From positions 1 through 55,060 of the forward strand of contig JASJCY010000015.1 of assembly GCA_030065825.1 (NCBI GenBank): 55,060 bases of DNA, written 5' to 3'. Positions 54,937 to 55,060 of this stretch are shown here, piece by piece. Both the position numbers and the translations under genes were made by a program. The stretch is from Nostocaceae cyanobacterium. Its GTDB lineage: Bacteria; Cyanobacteriota; Cyanobacteriia; Cyanobacteriales; Nostocaceae. A model generated the notes under the pieces. It was not told the origin of the DNA. It did not search any database and saw nothing but the letters and a program-made list of their open reading frames with translations. How positions within the stretch are numbered: the first letter of the stretch is position 1; every line of letters begins with the position of its first letter.

Positions 54937-55060
54937 CTATTCAACCAATTCCGGTAACAACCTCCCAAGGTAGCCACCCACCCCCACCTTTGCTAAATCT
55001 CCAAAGATAGGACGAAATTCCTCGTCGCATAATGCCAACCCAAAGCTACCCAACACCATA
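54937..55060 (-). CDS. 3' end of a gene cut by the window edge
   Basis: On the minus strand an open frame of 40 codons runs in from the right edge and ends in TAG at 54939-54937 (LCDEEFRPIFGDLAKVG ... LLPELVE). The hydrophobic and acidic pattern and absence of stops suggest the C terminus of a real protein that continues outside the window. The ATG at 55059 need not be its start. Family not recognised. Confidence 0.4.
   Translation of the reverse strand, partial: MVLGSFGLALCDEEFRPIFGDLAKVGVGGYLGRLLPELVE

Noticed and set aside
1-55060. tRNA, rRNA or prophage genes
   Set aside because: No cloverleaf-type T-loop sequence, ribosomal sequence, or phage structural or integrase gene could be recognised on either strand by eye.

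Overview
The window is chromosomal DNA of a filamentous, probably heterocyst-forming (Nostocales-type) cyanobacterium. It carries the divergently flanked psaA-psaB pair of photosystem I. About 19 copies of the cyanobacterial HIP1 octamer GCGATCGC can be seen by eye. There are many heptanucleotide short tandem repeats and several families of dispersed palindromes and MITE-like elements. No tRNA, rRNA or CRISPR array was recognised.

Layout. 0-1.5 kb: debris of two coupled unknown genes, an IS110-type transposase fragment and an unknown ORF. 1.5-2.5 kb: an orphan M.PvuII-like DNA methyltransferase. 2.8-7.5 kb: psaA and psaB. 8-15 kb: a lipoprotein with 37-residue proline-rich repeats, glutaminase, a small TPR protein, PurN and a sugar-ABC permease, separated by repeat-rich spacers. 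15.7-18.9 kb: a large NACHT NTPase (STAND family, possible defence or signalling) with 15 heptapeptide repeats. 19.3-38.3 kb: an exopolysaccharide locus (below). 38.5-46.5 kb: an alternative Hsp70 cluster (zinc-ribbon/TPR protein, short DnaK, GrpE, J-like protein without HPD, large acidic-tailed TPR protein), split by a Phd/VapC-type toxin-antitoxin pair and a Uma2 nuclease on the other strand. 46.7-50.6 kb: a membrane protein and a ZnuABC-type metal transporter with a Fur/Zur-like box. 51-55 kb: two small membrane proteins, a DUF790 (Bax1-like) nuclease, a long purine-rich minisatellite and the 3' end of one more gene.

The most interesting region is 19.3-38.3 kb. Two secreted DUF3131 proteins (one with a tandem domain) precede a membrane cellulose-synthase-like GT2 glycosyltransferase. 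That enzyme contains a complete RsbW-type HATPase domain inserted inside its catalytic domain. Directly downstream is a STAS anti-sigma-antagonist gene, broken by a single in-frame stop. Convergent to it is a REC-PAS-GAF-PP2C (RsbU/SpoIIE-type) phosphatase, and divergent from that a 1589-residue hybrid histidine kinase with a c-type haem-like DUF3365 sensor, two receivers and an HPt domain. An outer-membrane barrel protein and an RTX-GH16 glucanase complete the set. I infer a self-contained cascade: redox or haem sensor kinase, phosphatase response regulator, STAS switch protein, then the RsbW domain carried by the polymerase itself. This would be partner switching applied directly to a glycosyltransferase rather than to a sigma factor. 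The premature stop in the STAS gene suggests the switch is disabled in this strain, or that the base is a sequencing error.
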